Below, piece by piece: positions 44,325 through 52,052 of a DNA stretch of 64,000 nucleotides; positions within the stretch are counted from its first letter, which is position 1, and the number at the start of each line of letters is the position of its first letter. A model generated the notes under the pieces. The model was not told the DNA's origin, ran no database searches, and was given only the letters and a program-made list of their open reading frames with translations. The stretch is from positions 62,001-126,000 of the forward strand of contig NZ_SMOD01000015.1 of assembly GCF_004353905.1 (NCBI RefSeq). The letters run 5' to 3'. The position numbers and the translations under genes are program-made. This stretch comes from Paraburkholderia guartelaensis (lineage in GTDB: Bacteria; Pseudomonadota; Gammaproteobacteria; Burkholderiales; Burkholderiaceae).

Positions 44325-45596
44325 ATGGAAAAGAGCATTGGAGAAGCAGTTACGACCCCGTCCACGCGACGCGAAGTCGTCGACGTGGCGATCATCGGCG
44401 CGGGTCCCTCGGGCGCAGTCGCTGCGGCCCTATTGCGCAAGGCCGGACGCTCGGTGCTCGTGCTGGAGCGCCAGCATTTCCCGCGCTTTTCGATTGGCGA
44501 GAGCCTCTTGCCGCAAAGCATGGCGTACCTGGAAGAGGCCGGCATGCTGCAGGCGGTGGTGGAGGCCGGCTTTCAGTACAAGAATGGCGCGCATTTCGTG
44601 TGGCGCGACGAGGTATCGTCGTACGACTTCCGCGACAAACACTCAGAGGGCTGGGGCACGACCTACCAGGTCGAGCGCGCGAAGTTCGACGATCTGTTGA
44701 TCGGCTGCGCTGCGAAGCAGGGCGCCGAAGTGCGCTTTGGCCACACGGTGACGGGCATGCGCACGGGCGACGCGCCGGTGCTGGAGGTGATCGACGAAAA
44801 CGAGGCGCGCTATGAAGTGCACGCGCGTTTCGTGCTCGACGCGAGCGGTTTTGGCCGCGTGCTGCCGCGCCTCCTGAATCTGGAGGCGCCCACCGGTATG
44901 CCGACGCGTGCCGCGATCTTCAGCCACGTGCGCGACGGGCTGCCGCTTGACGCCTTCGATCGCAACAAGATTTGCATCGCGACGCACCCCGAGCATCGCG
45001 ATGTGTGGTTCTGGATGATCCCGCTCGCGGGCGGCCGCTCGTCGGTGGGCTGTGTTGCCGATGCCGCTTTCCTCGACGTGCCGCAAGCGGAACGCGAGGC
45101 GCGGCTGCGCGCGCTCATTCGCGAGGAGCCGACACTGAACCGCCTGATCGGCGACGCGCCGTTTCTCATGCCCGTGAACCAGATCGGCGGCTATGCGGCC
45201 AACGTCGAACGATTGCATGGCCCGGGCTTCGCGCTGCTCGGCAACGCGGGCGAGTTTCTCGATCCGGTGTTTTCTTCGGGCGTCACCATCGCGCTGCGTT
45301 CGGCGCACCTGGCCGTGAAGGTGCTCGAGCGGTTGCTCGACGGCGCGGCCGTGGACTGGCAGGCCGAATACGACGTGCCGCTGCGCAAGGGGATCGACAC
45401 GTTCCGCGCGTTCGTCGAGCGCTGGTACACGGGCGAACTGCAGGACATCATTTACTACCCGCGCCAGACGCCCTTGATCCGTCGGATGATTAGCTCGGTG
45501 TTGGCGGGCTACGCGTGGGACGAGAGCAACCCTTATGTAGCGGAGCCCGTGCGCAGACTCACGTCGCTGCATGAGGCGTGCAAGCTGTCGTTGTAA
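44325..45596 (+). CDS. Flavin-dependent halogenase-like FAD oxidoreductase
   Basis: A 423-residue FAD-binding protein of the tryptophan-halogenase-like family. It has G25-A-G-P-S-G30 for FAD, W228-F-W-M-I-P233 matching the halogenase WxWxIP signature, F311xxP314xxS317xG319 matching the recently described halogenase fingerprint, and a lysine (K86 in FQYKNGAHFVW) at the place of the halogenase catalytic lysine. Many aryl-polyene clusters have a relative of this enzyme; whether it halogenates the aryl ring, as in xanthomonadin, or only hydroxylates is undecided. A GAAGGGAAAGG site precedes the ATG. Confidence 0.85.
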   Translation: MEKSIGEAVTTPSTRREVVDVAIIGAGPSGAVAAALLRKAGRSVLVLERQHFPRFSIGESLLPQSMAYLEEAGMLQAVVEAGFQYKNGAHFVWRDEVSSYDFRDKHSEGWGTTYQVERAKFDDLLIGCAAKQGAEVRFGHTVTGMRTGDAPVLEVIDENEARYEVHARFVLDASGFGRVLPRLLNLEAPTGMPTRAAIFSHVRDGLPLDAFDRNKICIATHPEHRDVWFWMIPLAGGRSSVGCVADAAFLDVPQAEREARLRALIREEPTLNRLIGDAPFLMPVNQIGGYAANVERLHGPGFALLGNAGEFLDPVFSSGVTIALRSAHLAVKVLERLLDGAAVDWQAEYDVPLRKGIDTFRAFVERWYTGELQDIIYYPRQTPLIRRMISSVLAGYAWDESNPYVAEPVRRLTSLHEACKLSL

Positions 45597-45617
45597 CGGG
45601 CGAAGAGGGGCGCTTGT

Positions 45618-45654
45618 CGGGTTGGCGCCTGCGGAGGGTCGCAGGACCAACCCG
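45618..45654. terminator. Strong hairpin terminator between convergent genes
   Basis: An outer 8-bp stem (45618-45625 with 45647-45654), an inner 6-bp stem (45628-45633 with 45640-45645), and a 6-base loop, all perfectly paired except for a small internal bulge. A T-rich stretch (45661-45668) follows. It lies between the halogenase-like gene and the convergent SnoaL-like gene and probably ends both transcripts. Confidence 0.8.
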
Positions 45655-45666
45655 GCTTTCGCGGTT

Positions 45667-46086
45667 TTACTGGCCCGGTGGGTGAACCGCGCCTAGCTGG
45701 ATCATCAACCCGAGCGTGTCCATGATGAGGCGGGTTTCCTTGATCCTGCCGTCCTGAAAGCGGTCGATGACCATGCCCCAGACCTTGACGGAGCGCCCCG
45801 TCGCGTCTACGCCGAGGAACGCTCCCCTGTGCGTGCCCGTCCATTCGAAGCGGGTCAGCACGCGGTCGCCTTCTGTGAGTTGTTCCTCGACGCGCCAATG
45901 CATGTCCGGGAACGCCGCTCGCATTGCACGTACGACATCCTTGAGGCCCTCGACACCGGGACCCTGGCCGGGGAACGGCACCTGCTCGACCATGTCTTCC
46001 CAGAAAAACCGCTCTGCGGCGTCGATCTGCCCTTGATTCAGGACTTCCTCGATGAACGCGCGAACCATATCGCTTGTTTCGTGCAT
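45667..46086 (-). CDS. SnoaL/NTF2-like small protein
   Basis: A 139-residue single-domain protein of the SnoaL-like cyclase/NTF2 fold, the ester-cyclase branch. The opening MVRAFIEEVLNQGQIDAAERFF, the middle FPDMHWRVEEQLTEGDRVLTRFEWTGTH and the LIMDTLGLMIQLG tail are typical. Members include polyketide cyclases and many uncharacterised enzymes. The start at 46086 has an AGGAG site; a longer frame to 46221 was rejected. It stands alone between convergent halogenase-like and MerR operons; a link to the pigment cluster is possible but unproven. Confidence 0.85.
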   Translation of the reverse strand: MHETSDMVRAFIEEVLNQGQIDAAERFFWEDMVEQVPFPGQGPGVEGLKDVVRAMRAAFPDMHWRVEEQLTEGDRVLTRFEWTGTHRGAFLGVDATGRSVKVWGMVIDRFQDGRIKETRLIMDTLGLMIQLGAVHPPGQ

Positions 46087-46230
46087 GGAATGAATGGCTC
46101 CTGGTTGGCCAAATTGGGAAGTGAAAGCCGGTTGCTGCAGAGTAGACGGGCAAGCACGACGATGTGCGTCAGAGTCGCGCGAGAACGTGCGGTGGCGCAC
46201 ATTTCCAGGTTTGACGGTCAATGACCTTCA

Positions 46231-46788
46231 TCAGGCTACGTGGCTGATGGCTGTGTTGCCTGTGAGCTTCGCGCGCCGGCGGATGGCATTCACCTCTTTG
46301 GGCGTCAGCCCGAGCGACGCCAGAAACGCTGCATGCGAGTCGGGGTTTTCTGCCTCGAACTCTGCATGCCACCGGTCCATCTCCGCATCGTCGAAGCCGG
46401 CGCTACGCAGCATCGCAACCCACGCGTCTTTGCCACGCTTCTTTCCCCGCCGACGAAAGGATGGTTGCGCGAGCAACGTGGCAATCGCGTTCTGACGTTG
46501 TTTGAGACGCGCGATTTCCGCCGTCAATCCCATCAAATGCGTTTCGAGGATCTGTGCGGCTGCATTGCCCTCGCTCGCAAGTACGTCGCGTATTGCGGCC
46601 AATGGCAGCCCGGCGGCCCGGTAGGCGCAAATCGCACGCAGGCGTTCTTGTTGTGTCTCGTCGTACAGGCGGTATCCCGCGGTGCTGCGTGCGACCGGCA
46701 CGAGCAAGCCCAGCGCTTCGTAGTGCAGGAGCGAGGAACGCGAGAGTCCCGACTCGCGTGCCAGTCGCCCTAGAGTGAGACGTGTCAT
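46231..46788 (-). CDS. MerR-family transcriptional regulator
   Basis: A 185-residue regulator with a classic N-terminal MerR winged HTH (LTLGRLARESGLSRSSLLHYEALGLL and STAGYRLYDETQQERLRAI), a coiled-coil dimerisation helix (ETHLMGLTAEIARLKQRQNAI) and a C-terminal domain of about 60 residues without the cysteines of metal-sensing MerR proteins. It is likely a TipA-type or unknown-ligand regulator. It overlaps the upstream hypothetical gene by 4 bp, and the two form an operon behind a typical 19-bp-spacer MerR promoter at 47237-47267. Confidence 0.9.
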   Translation of the reverse strand: MTRLTLGRLARESGLSRSSLLHYEALGLLVPVARSTAGYRLYDETQQERLRAICAYRAAGLPLAAIRDVLASEGNAAAQILETHLMGLTAEIARLKQRQNAIATLLAQPSFRRRGKKRGKDAWVAMLRSAGFDDAEMDRWHAEFEAENPDSHAAFLASLGLTPKEVNAIRRRAKLTGNTAISHVA

Positions 46789-47216
46789 GACGGCAAGGGA
46801 AGTCTATCGGGTGAGAGAAAGAACACGCGCGCTTCCGGCCGGTTCAGCTGATCGGAAGAATAGTACGCGGCGACAAGCGCGCGGCAATCGCCGGAGAAAG
46901 CCGGTGCGCGCGCGAGGAACTCATCGAACGAGCGCAATGGATCCGATGCGCCCGCATGCGCCATGAGCCGGATCAGCGTTTCCGTGATTGTACGGTGGTA
47001 TTGGCCCGGCGCACCGAGATGCGCGGCGTATTGCGCGATACCGGCACAGGTGCGCTCGATCGCTTCGTCGAGAGGGAAGCGCTGCAGGTGTATCCACGCC
47101 ACGCGCAGATGATTGCGATGATTGAATGCGCCCGGTGGCAACCGGCAGGCGAGAAAGGCTTCGAGGAAGGCGTCGTCGGTGAGATCGCGGGTCGTTTCCA
47201 TCTGGATCGATGCCAT
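46785..47216 (-). CDS. Conserved hypothetical protein co-transcribed with MerR regulator
   Basis: A 143-residue soluble protein with a histidine-containing block (FNHRNHLRVAWIHLQRFPL) and a helical C-terminus (FSGDCRALVAAYYSSDQLNRPEARVFFLSP). I recall this family in MerR neighbourhoods but cannot name a function. The His/Asn-rich block could bind metal or a small ligand. The ATG at 47216 has no clear ribosome-binding site; M6 at 47201 is an alternative, and the leader from the predicted promoter is very short. The MerR gene overlaps its end by 4 bp. Confidence 0.75.
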   Translation of the reverse strand: MASIQMETTRDLTDDAFLEAFLACRLPPGAFNHRNHLRVAWIHLQRFPLDEAIERTCAGIAQYAAHLGAPGQYHRTITETLIRLMAHAGASDPLRSFDEFLARAPAFSGDCRALVAAYYSSDQLNRPEARVFFLSPDRLPLPS

Positions 47217-47236
47217 GTTTGTCGAACATGGTGTCG

Positions 47237-47267
47237 ATCGTGAAGGTGACTACGGTAGTCGGGTCAA
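47237..47267 (-). promoter_or_regulatory. MerR-type promoter with 19-bp spacer and palindromic operator
   Basis: On the minus strand a -35 TTGACC (47262-47267) and a weak -10 CACGAT (47237-47242) are separated by exactly 19 bp, the over-long spacer typical of MerR-controlled promoters. A perfect 13-bp palindrome (GACTACxGTAGTC, 47248-47260) lies within the spacer. It is placed 20 bases before the hypothetical gene of the MerR operon, so it is probably the autoregulated promoter. Confidence 0.75.
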
Positions 47268-47607
47268 GCGGAGGTGTTGGGGGATTTGTTGTAACGAACG
47301 ATCGCACTCCGATTCCTGCCTGGATGCCGTGAGTTCGTAAGGGGACGAATGTATGTGAGAGGCATAAAGTACACCTTGAATAGCCAAACACTCACCCGAA
47401 TTCGTCCACGCTTCCCGGTTGCTTTTCGGCCGCGTGACTATCCGAATTGGATATCGTCGAATTCCCACATGGATATTTCGCACCGTCTGCAACCAGGCGT
47501 TCCTGGACCTTGGGTACAAGCAGTTCATGGTCTACACTTCTGACGCAGCGATAATTCCCGGCGTGCGCCGCAGACGGGGAAAAACTGGCCACTGGAAGAG
47601 GATCGAG
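47268..47607. other. Gene-poor gap before the deaminase-like gene
   Basis: About 340 bp with no convincing gene. Base composition changes from GC-rich on the left to AT-richer on the right, marking the left edge of the low-GC segment. The reading frame of the deaminase-like gene stays open to 47419, but this part has no ribosome-binding site and reads as unlikely protein. A promoter for the deaminase-like gene is expected at 47330-47600; no defined boxes are recognised. Confidence 0.4.
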
Positions 47608-49065
47608 ATGAATATTCACTACTTCTTTCTGGCAATGGCGTTGCGCGATAAAGAAAACGAAGGTGGAAAGGATGTAGCCCTTCTCGTATCGAATAATCAA
47701 GTAATAGCGATCGGCGTTGTTGGCAATCAAGCGCATGAAAAAGCCATCGTCAATTTGTTGCACAATTTCGACCGCTCTTCCGGTTGCGATATCTACACAA
47801 CCTATGTGCCGACTGAGATGTGTTTGGGGCTGGGTTGGCAGCGAAACGTTCGCAGCATCGTTTATCTGGACGGATTCAACGCAAAATTCGTACGCCCGAC
47901 GGACGATGGTATTACTGATTCATTTGCATTAGGCGGTGACGGTGATTTCCAGATTTCTCAACGAATCAACTTGCCAAAATGGTGGGACGAGAAAGCAAGG
48001 CTGGAGACATTTCCAACCTCTTCTGACGCATTAAGAAAATGGATTAATTTATTCAATTCTCCAAAAGTTGACCTGACGAGGGGTGCGTACGACATCTATG
48101 ATCAAATCAAGAGATGCCGATATGTCTATAATTCACGAGTTAGCGACGTGAATGAGAAAAGCATGCTCGCGCGGATGATTGATTGCGTGCCGGTTCAAAC
48201 TGGCACGTGCGTGACCGAGCCAAGCAAGAAAGACAGTTTGTGGATGAAGGTTGCCTATGCACTGGCTGGGGCGGCATTGCCGGATAGCCGGACCGCGCTG
48301 CAGCAGGGACATAATGTGGCTGCCATTATGGTGAGCAACACCGATATTATTCTGGGATGGGGCGTGAATATCAATCGCCTGAACGGCTGCTTCCATGCGG
48401 AAACCAGCATGGTGCTTGCGTATCTGGCCAAGAACAACGCCAGCAAATTGCCGGATGGCGTGCGCATCTATTCCACCTTGGCGCCCTGCCATATGTGCGC
48501 GGGGCTGATTACGACGGTCGGAACCAATGTGCCGGTCGTGGTCGGGCATATGGACCCTCGCATTCAGAAAAGTGCATTAGATCGCAAGAAAAATGGCTCG
48601 ATCCAAAGATTGACTGCCGTGTTGCCCATTGTTCAAAAGCCGATCATCGAGATTCCAGAGCTGCGTAAATACGCGAACTCCATGTCGCCAGAAAACGTCC
48701 CAAAGCGTTTTCCTTCACTGGCCGAAGTGCCCAACCCGCATCCCGGCAGCCGCGGAATTGCGCCTGACGATGTCATGCGCCCCTTTGCGTTTGCCAGATG
48801 GATGAGTAGTACCCAGGCTCAGTTGGGACGCATGCCGACCGCCGGTGATTGGCTGGAAGCGCATCACGCAGAGGATGGCCCGCGCCGCAAAGGGGTCACC
48901 ACCTTCCTGCGAAACAATCCAGCGCCGAAGCAATTGTTCAAGTACAACCTGGACAGTCTGCAGGAACTTCTGGATGCCAGGGTGGGTGATGAGGGCGAAA
49001 CAGCAATTCTTCAGCGTGGGATTGCGTTGATCAAGAAAATCAAGGTCGGTGGTTTGATTAAATGA
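47608..49065 (+). CDS. Bd3614-like deaminase-fold protein with duplicated domain
   Basis: A 485-residue protein with two deaminase-fold units. The C-terminal unit (about 215-335) has a complete zinc site, H263-A-E265 and P293-C-H-M-C297, after a VAAIMVSNTDIILGWGVN strand. The N-terminal unit (about 25-100) aligns with it (DVALLVSNNQVIAIGVVGN, IYTTYVPTEMC) but is degenerate: H43 is shifted and only C72 of the cysteine pair remains. This matches the Bd3614-like deaminases, predicted toxin or nucleic-acid deaminases. The gene is markedly AT-richer than its neighbours, suggesting acquisition. No immunity gene is recognised. The ATG at 47608 has an AGAGGAT site. Confidence 0.82.
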   Translation: MNIHYFFLAMALRDKENEGGKDVALLVSNNQVIAIGVVGNQAHEKAIVNLLHNFDRSSGCDIYTTYVPTEMCLGLGWQRNVRSIVYLDGFNAKFVRPTDDGITDSFALGGDGDFQISQRINLPKWWDEKARLETFPTSSDALRKWINLFNSPKVDLTRGAYDIYDQIKRCRYVYNSRVSDVNEKSMLARMIDCVPVQTGTCVTEPSKKDSLWMKVAYALAGAALPDSRTALQQGHNVAAIMVSNTDIILGWGVNINRLNGCFHAETSMVLAYLAKNNASKLPDGVRIYSTLAPCHMCAGLITTVGTNVPVVVGHMDPRIQKSALDRKKNGSIQRLTAVLPIVQKPIIEIPELRKYANSMSPENVPKRFPSLAEVPNPHPGSRGIAPDDVMRPFAFARWMSSTQAQLGRMPTAGDWLEAHHAEDGPRRKGVTTFLRNNPAPKQLFKYNLDSLQELLDARVGDEGETAILQRGIALIKKIKVGGLIK

Positions 49066-49206
49066 AGCGGTTGTCATCGTCAGAAACGCGCTGCTCGCCA
49101 TCCGAGCCAGTTCGAAGTCTTCTCGGTACTCCTGCCCCGGCACGACATCGCGCTCGAACGCCCGGAGGGCTTGCGTAAGCTTCTCGAAGCATGGCGTGTC
49201 AGTCAA
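49066..49206 (-). pseudogene. Possible 5' remnant of a GC-rich gene
   Basis: Reading leftward from about 49206, some 45 codons encode a plausible protein (CFEKLTQALRAFERDVV, then QEYREDFELARMASSAFL) with GC-rich third positions like the host. The frame then runs into the end of the low-GC deaminase-like gene, where the sequence no longer looks coding. This suggests a gene cut by the insertion of the deaminase segment. I do not recognise the family, there is no clear start codon, and it could be chance. Confidence 0.3.
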
Positions 49207-49260
49207 AGAGTGGCAAACGTGACCGCCATGCTCACATGCGGGCTTGATCGCAGCAGCAAA

Positions 49261-50844
49261 CTAAAAATTGCCGAAGAAGCCGCGCGCCGCGACCATGCAG
49301 AACGGCGCGACGATGTCGGCGTGGTAGACCTGAAGCACGGCGGAAAGGCCGCCATCCGTTGCTCCACCCTGAACCGCCTGCGCGGCGACTGCCGCCTTGG
49401 CCTGAGCGAAGCCAGCTTTCACCGCGGCAAACGGATCGTTCGCGCCCGGCGCCGAATCGACGTCGAGCACGCTCGTCAGGCCCGGCGCGACGTTGGCGTT
49501 CTTCCAGTAGGCCTGCTCGATCGCCGCATTGAAAAAGAACACCATCGGGTCGAGGTGGCCGCCGCATAGCAGCACGGGCGAGCGCGGCACCCAGTTGCGC
49601 AGATCGTTGCGCCTGAACGCCTGGCGCAGCGGCTGCGCCGGGCTGGCAGCGGGGGCCATCGCGGCGGTCGGCGTGGGGAAGGCGCCATCGGGATTGGCGA
49701 TGGCGTCTTCGAGCATGCTCAGGCGATAGGCATTGCGCACGAGACTCGCGGTGCCGAATCCCATCGCGAAGAGCGGCGTCAATTCAGCAGGCGCCAGGGG
49801 CGGCGCGAGAGGCGGCGTCAACGAAGCGAACTGCGGCGCAGGCGGCGTGCTGCTAAAGAGCTGCGTGGAGGGCAGTTTGCCTTTGGCGAATAACGTGTCC
49901 ATTGACGTGACGCTCGGCAGCAGGTTCTCTATCCCAGGGGCATAGGCCGCCTCGAAAAAGTCGCCCGGCTTGCGATAGATATTGCCGTAAGCGTGCTGGT
50001 AGCTCGTGGTCACCAGCACCGTGAAGATCGTCGAGCCGAGGTCGACCTCGCCCTGGACGAGGGCATCGGCCATGGCGCCCAGCGCATAGGGACCCGAGCC
50101 CGGCGCGGAAGCGGTGACGTTGATGCCGGCCGCCTGCAGTGCGCGGTGTGTGGCGAGCGCCACGTAGCCGCCCTGCGAATAGCCGGTGACGAACAGCTTG
50201 CCGTTCTCACGCGTCTTGTTTGCCGGATCGGGTAGGGCCATGGCGAAGCGGGCCGCGCGCAACGAGTCGATCATGTCGGCGGATTGCTGGTCGCCGTTCA
50301 GATAGGGGTGATATGGCAAGGGGGAGCCCGAGTAGCCGGCATAGTTGCTTGCCACGACGAGATAACCTTGCGCTGCATAGATTGCCGCCACCGCAATGCC
50401 TTCGCCCGCGCCGTCACCGTTGGCCGGGTCCGTTTGCGTAATGTCCGCGATGTTGTAGTTGCGGTAGGTCGTGGTGCCGTGCGCGTACAGCATGAGGGGG
50501 CGCGGACCGGTGCACGAGGCGCCGCCGCCGGGAATCATCAGCGCGGCGCTCGACATCGTGGGCTCGCCCGCGCCGCCTATCGTGAGGTAGCGGAAGTACT
50601 TGATTTCGATATCGCAGCGGGGCGTGCCGGCAACTTGCAGCAATTGCTGACCTGTTGCGTTCGTGTTCAGCAGTTTCGTGAAGTCGCTTGCGCTCAGGCG
50701 CAGGCTCGTTCTCTGCTCGACCAGTTGACCGCGGAAGAAGCAACTCAATCCGCTGCATGTCGAGGCGGCCTGCACGACAACACTGGCACTCGACAAAAGG
50801 AAAGTCAAAAGTACCCAACCCGTCTTAAGCATCGCTCCTCGCAT
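49261..50844 (-). CDS. Secreted lipase-like alpha/beta hydrolase
   Basis: A 527-residue exported serine hydrolase. A signal peptide (about residues 1-28, cleavage near VQA) is followed by a large alpha/beta-hydrolase fold with the nucleophile motif GYSQGGYVALATH, an oxyanion region LMLYAHGTTTYRNYN and a late histidine in VYHADIVAPF. It resembles secretory lipases/prolyl-oligopeptidase-like hydrolases. A Pro-rich loop occurs at about 345-365. It lies 226 bp from the DUF4280 gene in the same direction. The Sec signal argues for export by the general pathway rather than as a classic type VI effector. Start at 50844 (ACGGAGCG site); 50832 is possible. Confidence 0.85.
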   Translation of the reverse strand: MRGAMLKTGWVLLTFLLSSASVVVQAASTCSGLSCFFRGQLVEQRTSLRLSASDFTKLLNTNATGQQLLQVAGTPRCDIEIKYFRYLTIGGAGEPTMSSAALMIPGGGASCTGPRPLMLYAHGTTTYRNYNIADITQTDPANGDGAGEGIAVAAIYAAQGYLVVASNYAGYSGSPLPYHPYLNGDQQSADMIDSLRAARFAMALPDPANKTRENGKLFVTGYSQGGYVALATHRALQAAGINVTASAPGSGPYALGAMADALVQGEVDLGSTIFTVLVTTSYQHAYGNIYRKPGDFFEAAYAPGIENLLPSVTSMDTLFAKGKLPSTQLFSSTPPAPQFASLTPPLAPPLAPAELTPLFAMGFGTASLVRNAYRLSMLEDAIANPDGAFPTPTAAMAPAASPAQPLRQAFRRNDLRNWVPRSPVLLCGGHLDPMVFFFNAAIEQAYWKNANVAPGLTSVLDVDSAPGANDPFAAVKAGFAQAKAAVAAQAVQGGATDGGLSAVLQVYHADIVAPFCMVAARGFFGNF

Positions 50845-51070
50845 TTCACGCTCCGTTTTTGTTGGTGTTCGGAAAATGGGGCTGCCTTGCAGAGTCAAAC
50901 GAGTATAGGTAAACGAATTCGGCATTTGCTACTGGTTGTGGGAACAATTTTCCAGTGAAGTGCTTGATGAATAAATCACACTGACGCTTACCAGCGTGTT
51001 GTGAGCTTATGTAATTAAACATCTGCAAGCTCCACGATATTCGTTTCTGCATTTCAGAAAGTAGCGAAGG

Positions 51071-51466
51071 CTACGGAACAAGCGTAGTTACCTGCCCCGG
51101 CTGCACCACCTTGATCACGCCACCCCAAATACAAACGAGCGTAGCCTGAGCATCCAACGTCGGCATCGCACCCAGCGTCACAGTGGGCGCGCCGCCGGGA
51201 ATCCACGGCGACGGCGTAGCCGGAACGCAGGGCATCGGCGTAAACACGCCCAGCGCCGCGGCAGTCGCGGCGATCACCGTGGGGTTCGCCGGGCTTTGGC
51301 AGAGGGCGAACGGCGTGATATTGGCGATGGGAATCGAATCCGCAATCGTCGCGGCGGGCACGCCGCTCACTAGCACGCGATTGACGGGGAGAACGTTCAG
51401 CGTGCCCGGCGCGCCGCCAAACGAGCATTGCAATGTGGCGCCGGCGCAGACTTGCGGACTGGTCAT
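51071..51466 (-). CDS. DUF4280 PAAR-like protein
   Basis: A 131-residue protein of the PAAR-like DUF4280 family. The opening VCAGATLQCSFGGAPGTL, the core LVSGVPAATIADSIPIANI and CQSPANP, and the ending VCIWGGVIKVVQPGQ are characteristic. Such proteins sharpen the VgrG spike of type VI secretion systems and carry effectors. It is 33 bp downstream of the MORN-repeat gene and in the same operon as vgrG. A GGAGGT site (51471-51476) precedes the ATG. Confidence 0.9.
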   Translation of the reverse strand: MTSPQVCAGATLQCSFGGAPGTLNVLPVNRVLVSGVPAATIADSIPIANITPFALCQSPANPTVIAATAAALGVFTPMPCVPATPSPWIPGGAPTVTLGAMPTLDAQATLVCIWGGVIKVVQPGQVTTLVP

Positions 51467-51499
51467 GATGTACCTCCTTATGCCTTGCCTGCGCCAGAA

Positions 51500-52045
51500 T
51501 CAGGCCGAAGACGGATTAGCGAGCGACTGCCACCATTGCTTCCAGCGCGGCAGCGGTTTGCCGTCCGCCGCTAGCGGGCGGTTGTCGTCGGTATAACGTT
51601 TCGCCGCTTCGAGCGGCTTTCCGGCGTTGAACGGTTGCCGCAGCGCGAGACAACCATTTGGATGGAAGCGCTGCAAGACACCATGCAGCTTGCCGTTGCG
51701 GTAATGCGCTTCTTCGAGCAGCGTACCGTCGGCCAGCCAGGTGCGCGAAACGCCGTGCAGCACGCCGTGCGCGTAGTGCGCCTCGCGCTGGATCTTGCCA
51801 TCGGGGTGGTAGAAAAGCGCCTTGCCGTCGAGCTTTCCGTTCGCATACTGCACCTGCGCGGAGGGATTGCCCTCAGGATAGAAGTAGGTAGCCGGGCCGC
51901 TGAGCACACCATTCGCATAACGAATCATCGCGACGGGGCGTCCTTCCGTCTCGATCCGCACGGGGCCGTGTAGCGCGCCGCCGAGCGTCGCGCCTTCAAT
52001 GCGCGTGTCGTCGCGTTCTATCGTGACCGGCTGGATCGTCTCCAT
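51500..52045 (-). CDS. MORN-repeat (YwqK-like) protein of the type VI locus
   Basis: A 181-residue protein with about five to six tandem MORN-like repeats, each of about 20 residues (YANGVLSGPATYFYPEGN, YANGKLDGKALFYHPDG, YAHGVLHGVSRTWLADG, YRNGKLHGVLQRFHPNG). Similar proteins are often annotated as YwqK-family antitoxins. It lies between vgrG and the PAAR-like gene, so it may be a chaperone, spike accessory or immunity-like protein. Its C-terminus (PRWKQWWQSLANPSSA) is non-repetitive. No signal peptide. Confidence 0.82.
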   Translation of the reverse strand: METIQPVTIERDDTRIEGATLGGALHGPVRIETEGRPVAMIRYANGVLSGPATYFYPEGNPSAQVQYANGKLDGKALFYHPDGKIQREAHYAHGVLHGVSRTWLADGTLLEEAHYRNGKLHGVLQRFHPNGCLALRQPFNAGKPLEAAKRYTDDNRPLAADGKPLPRWKQWWQSLANPSSA

Positions 52046-52052
52046 GCTCGCC

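Noticed and set aside
47419..47607. Upstream extension of the deaminase-like gene
   Set aside because: The frame is open but lacks a ribosome-binding site and reads as unlikely protein, while the ATG at 47608 has a good site and starts the first domain.
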